From Pedobacter psychrodurus (GTDB lineage Bacteria; Bacteroidota; Bacteroidia; Sphingobacteriales; Sphingobacteriaceae): a stretch of DNA of 64,000 bases. The notes under the pieces were generated by a model. It ran no database searches. It was not told where the DNA came from and saw only the letters and a list, made by a program, of their open reading frames with translations. Within the stretch, counting starts at the first letter, position 1, and each line of letters starts with the position of its first letter. Of the stretch, positions 8,610-17,102 are shown piece by piece. Location of the stretch: positions 1 to 64,000 of the forward strand of contig NZ_SJSO01000013.1 in NCBI RefSeq assembly GCF_004331735.1. The letters run 5' to 3'. The translations under genes and the position numbers were made by a program.

Positions 8610-9794
8610 TTAATGAAAAGAAGTAGCGGGTACTTTTACCTGTTCGGTTACTCCCTGATTACTTTTTATCAGCCAAAATGCAAAGATAGAACCAACTAAA
8701 GCCATTGCGGCACCAACATAGGCTGGCGAGGTATAATCGAAGCCATATACCAGGGGAAGGCCGCCAAAGAAAGCACCCAGGGCATTGCCGATATTGAAAC
8801 TGGCCTGACTTGCCGAAGCGGCCAACATTTCGGAGCCTTTGGCACTCTGGATCATTAACATCTGTATTGGAGCAGCCAACGCAAAAGATACGGCGCCGGT
8901 AACAAAAGTCATAATTAAAGCTAATGGCTGACTTGCCGATACGAAGTGTACAATGGTTAAGGTAATCACCATGGTTAGTAATAGGGCCGCCGATGCTTTT
9001 GCAGGCGAAAATTTATCGGCCAGTATGCCGCCGATGTAATTGCCACATAACATTCCTAAACCAGCTAACATTAATATATAGGTTACTGCATTTGGCGAAA
9101 AGCCTGCAACATCTGTCATTAATGGGGCGATATAACTGTACCAGGTAAATAATCCACCTGTTCCGATCGAAATCATAAAAATGATAATCCATGCTTCTCT
9201 TTTTTTGAAGAAACTTAGTTCGGCTTTTAAATCGCGGTTTTTGGTGGCTTCTAAAGCTGGTAACCATAATTTTAAACTTAGCAAGGTAACGAGGCCCACA
9301 AATACGACAACGGCAAAAGAGATTCGCCAGGAGAAATTGTGACCAATAAAGGTGCCCAAGGGTACGCCAACAATATTGGCAATGGTTAAGCCCATAAACA
9401 TTAATGATACAGCTTGAGCCGCTTTCCCCTTTTCGGCTATTCTGCTGGCCACTACCGATCCCACGCCGAAAAATGCACCGTGTGGTAAACCCGAAAGCAA
9501 CCGGGCAATGAACAGGGTATTAAAAGTAGGGGCAAATGCAGAGAAGGCGTTGAAAACCGTAAACATGATCATCAAAGCAATCAATATCATTTTTGGTGGG
9601 TATTTACCCGCGATCATAATCAATAATGGAGCGCCGATTACCACACCTAATGCGTAAGCGGAGATTAAATGTCCGGCTTGTGGAATCGTTACTGCTAAAT
9701 CTTTTGAGATATCGGGTAATAAGCCCATCATAACAAATTCTGTTATTCCGATGCCTAAACCGCCTAAAGTAAGTGGGAGCAAGTTCTTGTTCAT
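8610..9794 (-). CDS. MFS transporter, drug/sugar efflux (AraJ/DHA1-like)
   Basis: 394 residues with about twelve hydrophobic segments. The N-terminus (LTLGGLGIGITEFVMMGLLPDIS) and the following SAYALGVVIGAPLL and RLLSGLPHGAFFGVGSVVAS are characteristic of the AraJ/YdhP/PbuE branch of proton-driven 12-TM efflux proteins. The substrate cannot be assigned; relatives export purine nucleosides, arabinose-type sugars or drugs. It is a single-gene unit, convergent with the envelope gene to its left and preceded by a repeat-bearing gap. Confidence 0.85.
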   Translation of the reverse strand: MNKNLLPLTLGGLGIGITEFVMMGLLPDISKDLAVTIPQAGHLISAYALGVVIGAPLLIMIAGKYPPKMILIALMIMFTVFNAFSAFAPTFNTLFIARLLSGLPHGAFFGVGSVVASRIAEKGKAAQAVSLMFMGLTIANIVGVPLGTFIGHNFSWRISFAVVVFVGLVTLLSLKLWLPALEATKNRDLKAELSFFKKREAWIIIFMISIGTGGLFTWYSYIAPLMTDVAGFSPNAVTYILMLAGLGMLCGNYIGGILADKFSPAKASAALLLTMVITLTIVHFVSASQPLALIMTFVTGAVSFALAAPIQMLMIQSAKGSEMLAASASQASFNIGNALGAFFGGLPLVYGFDYTSPAYVGAAMALVGSIFAFWLIKSNQGVTEQVKVPATSFH

Positions 9795-9842
9795 AGCGTG
9801 CTTAGTGTTAAAATTACACTATGTAAAGTTAAGGCTTTTTAT

Positions 9843-10066
9843 TTTAGGGGATTGTAAAAATTAGGCCATTTATAGAAACATGTAAGATGGAAGAGGTAGG
9901 ATGGGAAATGGAAGATTCATTGCTGATTGTTTCATTGATAGTCAATGGCTCATAGCCAATACCACTAACAGATGTGAAGCTGAGGTATTGAATATGAACT
10001 AATGGCCAATGAATTATTACTGCCAAAATCCCTACATCATCCATTTTACATCTCACATTTTCCATA
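9843..10066. repeat. Low-complexity spacer with imperfect inverted ends
   Basis: Purine-rich text at 9880-9911 (atgtaagatgg...aggatggg) is roughly inverted at 10031-10064. The open frame crossing it is compositionally a product of this repeat and has no domain, so it is not called a gene. It resembles in style the inverted-end element at 54912-55016. Confidence 0.35.
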
Positions 10067-10069
10067 ACA

Positions 10070-10106
10070 AAAAAAGCTTGTCCCACCCTGTGGAACAAGC
10101 TTTTTT
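10070..10106 (-). terminator. Rho-independent terminator
   Basis: The hairpin pairs GCTTGT-CCAC with GTGG-ACAAGC (each arm split by one unpaired base) around a 3-nt loop, flanked by A-runs on the left and T-runs on the right, so it can act in both directions. It ends transcription of the sigma factor/small protein unit that runs leftward. Confidence 0.85.
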
Positions 10107-10124
10107 GGCTCATGTAAAGATTTA

Positions 10125-10325
10125 CTACTTTGTTCTGCTGTAAGCTAAAATCTTGTTGATGGTTTCATCTTGAGGATTTTTAGCCAGTCTATCTAACTTA
10201 CCTTTTATTTGATCATAAAATAAGTCGATTTCTGCGTCCGATTCAATATCAGTTTTAGGCTGAAACATGTTAGGTGTAGGTAAATTTACATTTGTTTTTG
10301 ATGTAGAGGTTTTTGTCATAAGCAA
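10125..10325 (-). CDS. Small hypothetical protein downstream of ECF sigma factor
   Basis: 66 residues, polar, no signal peptide or membrane segment. The N-terminus is Ser/Thr/Asn-rich and probably disordered. The C-terminal half (DAEIDLFYDQIKGKLDRLAKNPQDETINKILAYSRTK) is predicted helical. It lies 82 bp after the sigma gene on the same strand and just before a strong terminator, which supports a real gene. Whether it is an anti-sigma-like partner is unknown; it lacks the usual zinc or transmembrane features. Confidence 0.6.
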   Translation of the reverse strand: MLMTKTSTSKTNVNLPTPNMFQPKTDIESDAEIDLFYDQIKGKLDRLAKNPQDETINKILAYSRTK

Positions 10326-10407
10326 CTAAATGTGATAAGTTTTATAAACTTAACGATAGTTCAGATGCTTTATTTCGAGCCTCAAAAAAAAATATGTAAC
10401 ATTTTTA

Positions 10408-10992
10408 CTACCCTTTGTAGGTCATCTCCTTTGTTTTAAGCATTTTACGCAAATTACTGAGGGCATAACGCATGCGGCCCAAGGCTGTATTAATGCTCAC
10501 ATCAGTTAAATCTGCTATCTCTTTAAAACTTAAATCAGCGTAATGGCGCATGAGGAGCACTTCTTTCTGCTCATCAGGCAATAAATGGATCATTGCTTTT
10601 AAATCTTTATGCGTCTGGTCGCGAAGCATTTTATCTTCTGCGCTTTCGTCATAAAAGTGTAGCATATTGAATACATCCATTCCATCAGCACTGGTGATGA
10701 TTGGTGTTCTCTTTTCTTTTCTGAAATAATCTATAACCAAATTATGGGCAATACGCATTACCCAAGGTAAAAACTTACCTTCTTCGTTATATCTTCCTGA
10801 TCGCAGGGTGTTAATTACTTTTATAAAAGCATCCTGAAAAATATCCTCCGCCAGATATTGGTCTTTTACCAATAAGTAGATAGAGGTATAAATTTTACTT
10901 TTATGTCTTCTTAAAAGTTCCTGCAATCCATTCTCGTTCCCGGTAATATATACCTTTACCAGGTCCTGATCATTATATGATTGTAAATTCAT
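10408..10992 (-). CDS. RNA polymerase sigma factor, ECF subfamily
   Basis: 194 residues with sigma region 2 (HKSKIYTSIYLLVKDQYLAEDIFQDAFIKVI, about 30-60, then FLPWVMRIAHNLVIDYFRK, about 73-91) and region 4 (LPDEQKEVLLMRHYADLSFKEIADLTDVSINTALGRMRYALSNLRKML, about 138-185). It is divergent from uvrA. No FecR-type anti-sigma is adjacent, so it belongs to the stand-alone ECF group common in this lineage. The target regulon is unknown. Confidence 0.92.
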   Translation of the reverse strand: MNLQSYNDQDLVKVYITGNENGLQELLRRHKSKIYTSIYLLVKDQYLAEDIFQDAFIKVINTLRSGRYNEEGKFLPWVMRIAHNLVIDYFRKEKRTPIITSADGMDVFNMLHFYDESAEDKMLRDQTHKDLKAMIHLLPDEQKEVLLMRHYADLSFKEIADLTDVSINTALGRMRYALSNLRKMLKTKEMTYKG

Positions 10993-11185
10993 AGGTTTAC
11001 CTACACTAAATCCCGTACTATTTGCTAAAAATTAATTTGTAGATGTTTAATTTCTATAGCTTCTCTCCTATGTTTTTTGAATGTGTTAGTTTGGTTTTGA
11101 GGTTGTTAATATCCAAAGGAAGTTATTTTTTTATCAAAAAACAAAAAATAAAATGTTAAAAAATAAATTAACCATCTCAGTACCC

Positions 11186-11193
11186 TATTTTTG
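11186..11193 (+). promoter_or_regulatory. Likely -7 promoter box of uvrA
   Basis: TATTTTTG fits the Bacteroidota -7 consensus TAnnTTTG and lies 57 bp before the ATG at 11251. It overlaps a TTG that would otherwise extend uvrA by 20 residues, which argues for the ATG start. No -33 box is clear. Confidence 0.45.
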
Positions 11194-11250
11194 TATGTTC
11201 TTAAAACCCTAACAACATTCTGGGGTTATACATTATATTCGTTACCATAC

Positions 11251-14064
11251 ATGAGCAAAAAAGAGGCCGAAAAAGATCCGCATAAAAATATTATCATTAA
11301 AGGTGCCCGTGTGCACAACCTAAAAAACATCGATGTTGCCATTCCAAAAAACAAGCTTGTGGTGGTAACAGGTATGTCTGGTTCGGGGAAATCTTCGCTG
11401 GCATTCGATACTTTATATGCAGAGGGGCAACGCCGATATGTAGAAAGTTTATCTTCTTATGCCCGCCAGTTTATGGGCCGGATGAATAAACCCGATGTTG
11501 ATTATATTAAAGGTATTGCTCCGGCAATTGCCATCGAACAAAAGGTAATTACTTCTAACCCTCGTTCTACCGTTGGTACTTCTACCGAAATTTACGATTA
11601 CCTCAAACTGCTTTTCTCGCGTATCGGTAAAACCATTTCTCCTGTTTCGGGCAAAGAAGTGAAAAAGGATTCGGTAAGTACGGTGGTAGATTATGTAAAT
11701 GCCATGCCGGAGGATACAACGGTAACGATTTTTTGCCCGCTGTACCCACACAATAACCGTACGATTAAGGAAGAACTGGCTATTTTATTACAGAAAGGAT
11801 TTTTACGCGTTCTGATCAATGATAAAATAGAAAAAATAGAAGCGGTTTTGGACGATGCTGATTTTAAAGATGCAGAACTTACTGATGATAAAACGGTTCA
11901 GATCCTGATTGATCGTATTGTAACCAACCAGGAAGAAGAAACATTAAGTAGGTTGGCCGATTCGGCACAGACTGCTTTTTTTGAAGGTAAAGGCGATTGT
12001 TATGTAGAAGCCCAGGGTACAACGAAACATTTTAGCGATCGGTTTGAACTGGATGGAATAAAATTCGAAGAACCTACGCCGAACTTTTTCTCTTTCAACA
12101 ACCCTTATGGCGCCTGTAAACGCTGCGAAGGTTATGGAAACGTAATCGGCATTGATGAAGATCTGGTTATTCCTGATAAGAGCAAAAGTGTTTACGATAA
12201 TGCTATTGCCCCTTGGCGTGGCGAAAAAATGAATGTTTGGCTGCAGAATTTTATTAAAGCTGCCCCGAAATTCGAATTCCCGATTCACCGACCATACAGT
12301 GCCTTAACAGAAAAAGAACAACAGTTACTTTGGACAGGGAATAAATATTTTGCAGGCCTGGATGCTTTTTTTAAAGAACTGGAAGAGCAGACCTACAAAA
12401 TTCAGTACCGCGTAATGTTATCACGTTATCGTGGTAAAACCACCTGCCCTGATTGTAAAGGTTCGCGTTTGCGTAAAGATGCATCTTATGTGAAGATAGC
12501 TGAAAAGTCGATTATCGATGTGGTGCTGATGCCATTGGCCAAAGCCCTGGTTTTCTTTAACGAGCTGAAATTAAACACCAACGATACCAAAATTGCCAAA
12601 CGTTTATTGGCTGAGATTGATAACCGTTTCCTTTATTTAAACAATGTAGGTTTAGGCTACCTTACCTTAAACCGTTTATCGAATACGCTTTCGGGTGGAG
12701 AATCGCAAAGGATTAATCTGGCAACTTCATTGGGGAGTAGCCTGGTGGGTTCCATTTACGTTTTGGACGAACCGAGCATCGGATTACACCCACGCGATAC
12801 CAATAAACTGATTGAAGTGTTGATTTCACTCCGCAATGTGGGTAATACGGTTATTGTGGTAGAGCACGAGGAAGAAATGATGCGTGCGGCCGATTACATC
12901 ATCGATATTGGTCCTGAAGCTGGTACTCATGGTGGTAATTTGGTTTTTAGTGGTAATTATGAGGAGATTTTAAAAGATAAAAACAGTTTAACAGGTCGTT
13001 ACCTGGCAGGCATAGAAAAAATTGCCATTCCAGATAAACGCCGAAAATGGAAAGATCATATCCTGATTAAAGGAGCGAGGGAAAACAATCTCCAGAATAT
13101 CGATGTGAAGTTTCCACTGGGTGTTTTTACTGCAGTAAGTGGCGTTTCAGGATCGGGCAAAACCAGTTTGGTTAAAAAAATCCTGTATCCGGCATTGCAA
13201 AAAGCGATTGGAAACTACGCTGGTGAGCAAACTGGGGCTTATGATGGCATTTTTGGTAATTACGACCTGGTAAGCGCTGTAGAAATGGTCGATCAGAATC
13301 CGATTGGCCGTTCGAGCCGCTCTAATCCGGTTACTTATGTAAAAGCCTGGGATGATATCCGTGCCTTGTTTTCGGGCCTGGCATCGGCAAAAGCTGCGGG
13401 CTTAAAACCAGCTGCTTTCTCTTTCAATGTAGAAGGTGGCCGTTGCGATGTTTGCCAGGGTGAGGGTGAGGTGAAGATCGAAATGCAGTTTATGGCTGAT
13501 ATTTACCTGCCTTGCGAAGCTTGTAATAGTAAACGCTTTAAACAACAGGTTTTAGATGTAACCTACAAAGAGAAAAACGTATCCGAAATTTTGGATATGA
13601 CCATTGAGGAAGCTGTAGAATTTTTTAAGGATGAGCAGAAGATCCTCAATAAATTAAATCCATTGGTTGATGTTGGCTTGGGTTATGTACATTTAGGCCA
13701 ATCTTCTAATACCTTATCGGGTGGTGAGGCGCAACGTATTAAACTCGCTTCATTTTTAATTAAAGGAAATAATGCCAATAAAACGCTGTTTATCTTTGAT
13801 GAGCCGACTACTGGTCTGCATTTCCATGATATTAAAAAACTGTTAAAAGCACTGAATACTTTGATCGAACAAGGGAATACTATTTTGGTGATCGAACATA
13901 ATATGGATATGATCAAATGTGCCGATTGGGTAATCGATATCGGTCCTGAAGGGGGCGATGGCGGCGGTCAGGTGGTATTTGAAGGTATACCAGAAGATTT
14001 AGCGAAGGTAGAAAAATCGTACACCGGAAAATATTTAGCATCGCATTTAAATTTAAATCCATAA
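11251..14064 (+). CDS. uvrA: Excinuclease ABC subunit A
   Basis: 937 residues, the normal UvrA length. This is the DNA-damage recognition ATPase of nucleotide excision repair, acting with UvrB. Both ABC modules are complete: Walker A GMSGSGKSS (41-49) and GSGKTS (about 634-639), signatures LSGGESQR (480-487) and LSGGEAQR (822-829), and Walker B VLDEPSIGLH and FIFDEPTTGLH. Zinc-finger cysteine pairs are visible (CKRCEGYG, CPDCKGSRL, CDVCQGEGE, CEACNSKR). The ATG at 11251 is preferred over an upstream TTG at 11191 because that codon overlaps a likely promoter and adds a non-UvrA sequence. Confidence 0.97.
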   Translation: MSKKEAEKDPHKNIIIKGARVHNLKNIDVAIPKNKLVVVTGMSGSGKSSLAFDTLYAEGQRRYVESLSSYARQFMGRMNKPDVDYIKGIAPAIAIEQKVITSNPRSTVGTSTEIYDYLKLLFSRIGKTISPVSGKEVKKDSVSTVVDYVNAMPEDTTVTIFCPLYPHNNRTIKEELAILLQKGFLRVLINDKIEKIEAVLDDADFKDAELTDDKTVQILIDRIVTNQEEETLSRLADSAQTAFFEGKGDCYVEAQGTTKHFSDRFELDGIKFEEPTPNFFSFNNPYGACKRCEGYGNVIGIDEDLVIPDKSKSVYDNAIAPWRGEKMNVWLQNFIKAAPKFEFPIHRPYSALTEKEQQLLWTGNKYFAGLDAFFKELEEQTYKIQYRVMLSRYRGKTTCPDCKGSRLRKDASYVKIAEKSIIDVVLMPLAKALVFFNELKLNTNDTKIAKRLLAEIDNRFLYLNNVGLGYLTLNRLSNTLSGGESQRINLATSLGSSLVGSIYVLDEPSIGLHPRDTNKLIEVLISLRNVGNTVIVVEHEEEMMRAADYIIDIGPEAGTHGGNLVFSGNYEEILKDKNSLTGRYLAGIEKIAIPDKRRKWKDHILIKGARENNLQNIDVKFPLGVFTAVSGVSGSGKTSLVKKILYPALQKAIGNYAGEQTGAYDGIFGNYDLVSAVEMVDQNPIGRSSRSNPVTYVKAWDDIRALFSGLASAKAAGLKPAAFSFNVEGGRCDVCQGEGEVKIEMQFMADIYLPCEACNSKRFKQQVLDVTYKEKNVSEILDMTIEEAVEFFKDEQKILNKLNPLVDVGLGYVHLGQSSNTLSGGEAQRIKLASFLIKGNNANKTLFIFDEPTTGLHFHDIKKLLKALNTLIEQGNTILVIEHNMDMIKCADWVIDIGPEGGDGGGQVVFEGIPEDLAKVEKSYTGKYLASHLNLNP

Positions 14065-14072
14065 TTTCGGCA

Positions 14073-14726
14073 ATGCTTTTTCTAACGTTTTTCATAGGCA
14101 TCATTCTCAATGCCATGGGTTATATTCCCCCAGGCAACATTAATCTTACCGTTGCACAGCTCGCCATTAACAAGGGCATGCGGCAGGTTTGGTACTTTAT
14201 TCTTTCCTTCTCTTGTGTAGAAGTGTTTTTTACCTTTGGTATGATGCGTTTTGCCCGCTGGGCCATGAGCGATATCAATCCAAACGAGGCCGTTAGCGAA
14301 GTACGCTTAAGCACTTTAGTCGATTGTTTTATGATCGTGATGTTTTTGGTGATGGGTACCATTACCTGGAAAAATCGAAAAAAAGTGCCTAAAACAAGTA
14401 ATACCAAAGAAGATAAGCGCAGCGGAAGTGTTTTATATGGGTTAATTTTAGGGATACTAAATCCTGTTCAGATTCCATTTTGGCTGTTTTTTGGCAATTA
14501 TGTAATTTTACACCAATGGATCGAAACCGATTACCTCTCATTAGTAATCTTTAGTTTGGGCTCTGGCGTTGGCTCTACACTAGCGCTTTACCTATATGCT
14601 CATTTTGCAACCTATATTCAGGAGAAGTTTACGTTAAGCAGCTTAATTATCAATAAATCGATAGCGATATTCTTGTTTGCATTGGCAGCTTATCTGGTTG
14701 TGAAACAGGTCATCGTTATTTTATAG
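14073..14726 (+). CDS. LysE family translocator
   Basis: 217 residues with about six hydrophobic segments. The N-terminal motif GYIPPGNINLTVAQLAINKGMRQ matches the 'PGP....' signature region of LysE/RhtB amino-acid exporters, with N replacing the usual second P of the motif. It starts 8 bp after uvrA and is likely co-transcribed. The exported substrate is not predictable. Confidence 0.75.
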   Translation: MLFLTFFIGIILNAMGYIPPGNINLTVAQLAINKGMRQVWYFILSFSCVEVFFTFGMMRFARWAMSDINPNEAVSEVRLSTLVDCFMIVMFLVMGTITWKNRKKVPKTSNTKEDKRSGSVLYGLILGILNPVQIPFWLFFGNYVILHQWIETDYLSLVIFSLGSGVGSTLALYLYAHFATYIQEKFTLSSLIINKSIAIFLFALAAYLVVKQVIVIL

Positions 14727-15379
14727 CATTGTTTGCTGAAAGTCCTTCGACAGGCTCAGGATGACATGCGCTTGAGTTTTTTTTAAAAATAAATAATCGA
14801 TCCTTTTTTAATTGTCAGTCTGAGCTTGTCGAAGACCCAAAGGTAAGATACCGTAGATGAATGATTTTAAAATAACATTCATTGAATTTTTTTATTACAA
14901 ACCAATTCTTTTTCGTGCTGTGAGGACACATACCGAGGAATGGGTCTCTAAGTATCGTCATCTCGACCGTGGTGGAGAGATCTTTTAATATAGTCCAAAG
15001 ATCTCTCCGCTACGCGTTGCTCCGGTCGAGATGACGACCCTTATATTGGAATCTATCAATGGTAGCTCGTCGAAGATGGAACAACACGTTTTATTTTTTG
15101 AAAAGCAGGTTTCGTTAGTTTCAATCACTAATCCAAGGTCTGTGTCCTTACCGACCTTCAAGTTGGCTTTTATCAAGTATTCAATAGGAAGAAATTATTT
15201 GCTTTTCGTTCTGTGAGGACACAGACCGAGGAATAAGCTTAGGAAGATATGCGCATGATTTCTGTTATAAAATTGATACACAATTACGCTTCGGTTAACC
15301 TAATCATAACATTAAATTTATGTTTAAGAAGCCATACTAAGTTAATATTGGGCTTTGATATAAAACATATCTTATCCTT
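14727..15379. other. 653-bp intergenic region with several REP-like repeats
   Basis: No gene is supported. It contains fragments of the 'cttcgacaggctcaggatgaca' type in opposite orientations (14741-14766 and 14815-14840), and a pair of inverted 'gtcatctcgacc...agagatctt' units (separate entry). Two copies of 'gtgaggacacanaccgagg' lie near 14920-14938 and 15212-15230. The right end probably holds the promoter for the phosphatase operon. Confidence 0.6.
14956..15037. repeat. Inverted pair of REP-like units
   Basis: The left unit (14956-14986) reads cgtcatctcgaccg...agagatctttt, and the right unit (14997-15037) is its approximate reverse complement ending ggtcgagatgacg. Together they can fold into a long cruciform or transcript hairpin. 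Related single units occur at 19683-19712 and 54056-54112. Confidence 0.75.
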
Positions 15380-16222
15380 ATGTCTAACAGACGATTTTTT
15401 CTGAAAAATAGTTTGGCCGCTGCTGTAGTGGCCAGTATTTCGCCAGTTTTTTCCTCATTTGCTGAAGAACACACAGCCCCCGCCAGATCGGACAAAGCAC
15501 CTAAACTGCGTTTCGCGATTGCATCCGACGGGCATTATGGCCAACCCGGAACAGAATATAAACTGCATCACGAAAATATAGTAAAGTGGTTAAATGAATC
15601 ACATGATAAAAATCCACTCAATTTTGTGATTATTAATGGAGATCTTGTTCACGATCGCCCGGAACTATTGTCAGAAGTAAAAAAAGAATATTACGATAAA
15701 CTTAAAGTTCCTTTTTATGCCATCCCGGGTAACCACGACCATGCTGATGCAAAGATCTGGAAATCGGTTTTTGGATATGAGGACAACTTTTCTTTCGAAA
15801 AAAATGGAGTAGGTTTTGTTTTGGCCAACACTTCTGATACCAAAGGAACTTATTTATGCCCCAACAATGATTTTTTAAAACAGGAACTGGATAAGTTTAA
15901 AAATCTGAAAACTGTTTTCGTGGTGCTACACATTCCCCCTCATTTCTGGGTGCCCGAAAGCCCTTTTGTAGAATGCCCGGATACGATTAAGCTGCTGCAT
16001 AGCTATGCAAATGTAAAAGCAGTATTCCATGGGCACGACCACAGTCTCGATGCCGTTTTTTATACCGATAAACTGCCGCATTTTTTCGATGCACACATTG
16101 GTGGAAACTGGGGTACAGCCTATAAAGGTTACCGCATTGTAGAGGTTAATGAAAATGATAAGATCCTAACTTATCAGGTAAATGCAAGTCAATCGCCGTT
16201 ATTAAATGAAACCAAATTTTAA
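15380..16222 (+). CDS. Secreted metallophosphoesterase (Tat substrate)
   Basis: 280 residues. The N-terminus NRRFFLKNSLAAAVVASISPVF is a twin-arginine signal. The calcineurin-like fold motifs follow in order: ASDGHYG (D and H ligands), NGDLVHD, PGNHDHAD, VLHIPPH and FHGHDHS, together giving the bimetal centre. It hydrolyses phosphate esters outside the cytoplasm; the exact substrate is unknown. It is first in a three-gene run with 16- and 24-bp gaps, ending with another phosphatase-like protein, so a role in phosphorus scavenging is plausible. Confidence 0.87.
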   Translation: MSNRRFFLKNSLAAAVVASISPVFSSFAEEHTAPARSDKAPKLRFAIASDGHYGQPGTEYKLHHENIVKWLNESHDKNPLNFVIINGDLVHDRPELLSEVKKEYYDKLKVPFYAIPGNHDHADAKIWKSVFGYEDNFSFEKNGVGFVLANTSDTKGTYLCPNNDFLKQELDKFKNLKTVFVVLHIPPHFWVPESPFVECPDTIKLLHSYANVKAVFHGHDHSLDAVFYTDKLPHFFDAHIGGNWGTAYKGYRIVEVNENDKILTYQVNASQSPLLNETKF

Positions 16223-16238
16223 TTGATAAATCATCGCA

Positions 16239-17078
16239 ATGAAAAAGACATTTTTGATGCTCATTTTTGCCGGTGCCGTTTTAAACTGTGCCGCCCAGCA
16301 AATAGGTGAAACCAAAACTGATATCAAAACAGGAACCGATGCCGTTCAGCCCTTTCTGTTTTCGCTGAATACCTTAACCGCAGAAAATCCCCGTTGGAAT
16401 ATCCACTATTCAGGGAGTTATGGTGAAAGAACCAACGGGCAGTTTGGTTATGATGGCTTAGGACAACAGTTTGGTGTTAAAGGATATTTAGGCAGCAGGT
16501 TCACCTTGTATGCAACAGCAGCAATCGGTTTTGCCAATTCAGGAGGCGTAACCTCTGCCGAACAAGCTGAGGTGATTAGAGATTTAGTGGGCGGTAAAGG
16601 CATATCCGGTTTTAGGTTAGGTGCTGGTTTAGGCTTAAGCAGAGACTGGTCGAACGTTGGCTCAGCGATTAGCAGGATCACCGCTTCATTTGATCGAACA
16701 AATTGGAGAATAGGGGGTAACCTTCGCTTTGAAAAAGCTTTTGATAAAACCAGAGATAAATTGGATTTTATTAGCAGTTTTGGCTATCAATATCGCGTTT
16801 CTAATGTTTTATACCTTGGTTTCGAAGCTTTGGGGCAGGATTTGGAAGGATTTTGGGAGAAAGATGAAGCAGAAGGTGGTGCAAAGGTGATGATCGGGCC
16901 ATCGATCAACCTGGAACCAAACCATTCGAAACTTTCATTCTCTATTTCCGGCGGACCTGTTTTTTATGCGACCCGTAGCCAGGTAATCCCATCAGAGGCC
17001 ATCCGCGAAATCGGTTCGGTAGCATCGGGCAATGGCTACACCATCAGGGCCCTGGTTAATTTTAATCTTCAGCGTTAG
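16239..17078 (+). CDS. Secreted outer-membrane-like protein, unknown function
   Basis: 279 residues with signal peptide MKKTFLMLIFAGAVLNCAAQ. The mature protein has many alternating-strand segments (RWNIHYSGSYG, FTLYATAAIGFA, GFRLGAGLGLS, WRIGGNLRFEK, LSFSISGGPVFYAT, YTIRALVNFNLQR) suggesting an outer-membrane barrel of about 10-12 strands. No family is recognised. Its position between two secreted phosphatase genes suggests a partner role such as substrate uptake or anchoring. Confidence 0.7.
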   Translation: MKKTFLMLIFAGAVLNCAAQQIGETKTDIKTGTDAVQPFLFSLNTLTAENPRWNIHYSGSYGERTNGQFGYDGLGQQFGVKGYLGSRFTLYATAAIGFANSGGVTSAEQAEVIRDLVGGKGISGFRLGAGLGLSRDWSNVGSAISRITASFDRTNWRIGGNLRFEKAFDKTRDKLDFISSFGYQYRVSNVLYLGFEALGQDLEGFWEKDEAEGGAKVMIGPSINLEPNHSKLSFSISGGPVFYATRSQVIPSEAIREIGSVASGNGYTIRALVNFNLQR

Positions 17079-17102
17079 TGCTGTTATCTTCAATTTAAGA
17101 AA

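Noticed and set aside
8375..8626. Short frames in the gap between the barrel-like gene and the MFS gene
   Set aside because: They overlap the REP-like unit and the end of the MFS gene, with no family match.
9844..10113. 89-residue minus-strand frame
   Set aside because: It consists of the low-complexity inverted spacer and runs into the terminator hairpin.
11191..11250. 20-residue N-terminal extension of UvrA from a TTG
   Set aside because: The TTG overlaps a good TAnnTTTG promoter box and the extra residues do not look like UvrA; the ATG at 11251 starts directly before the conserved IIIKGARVHNLKNID region.
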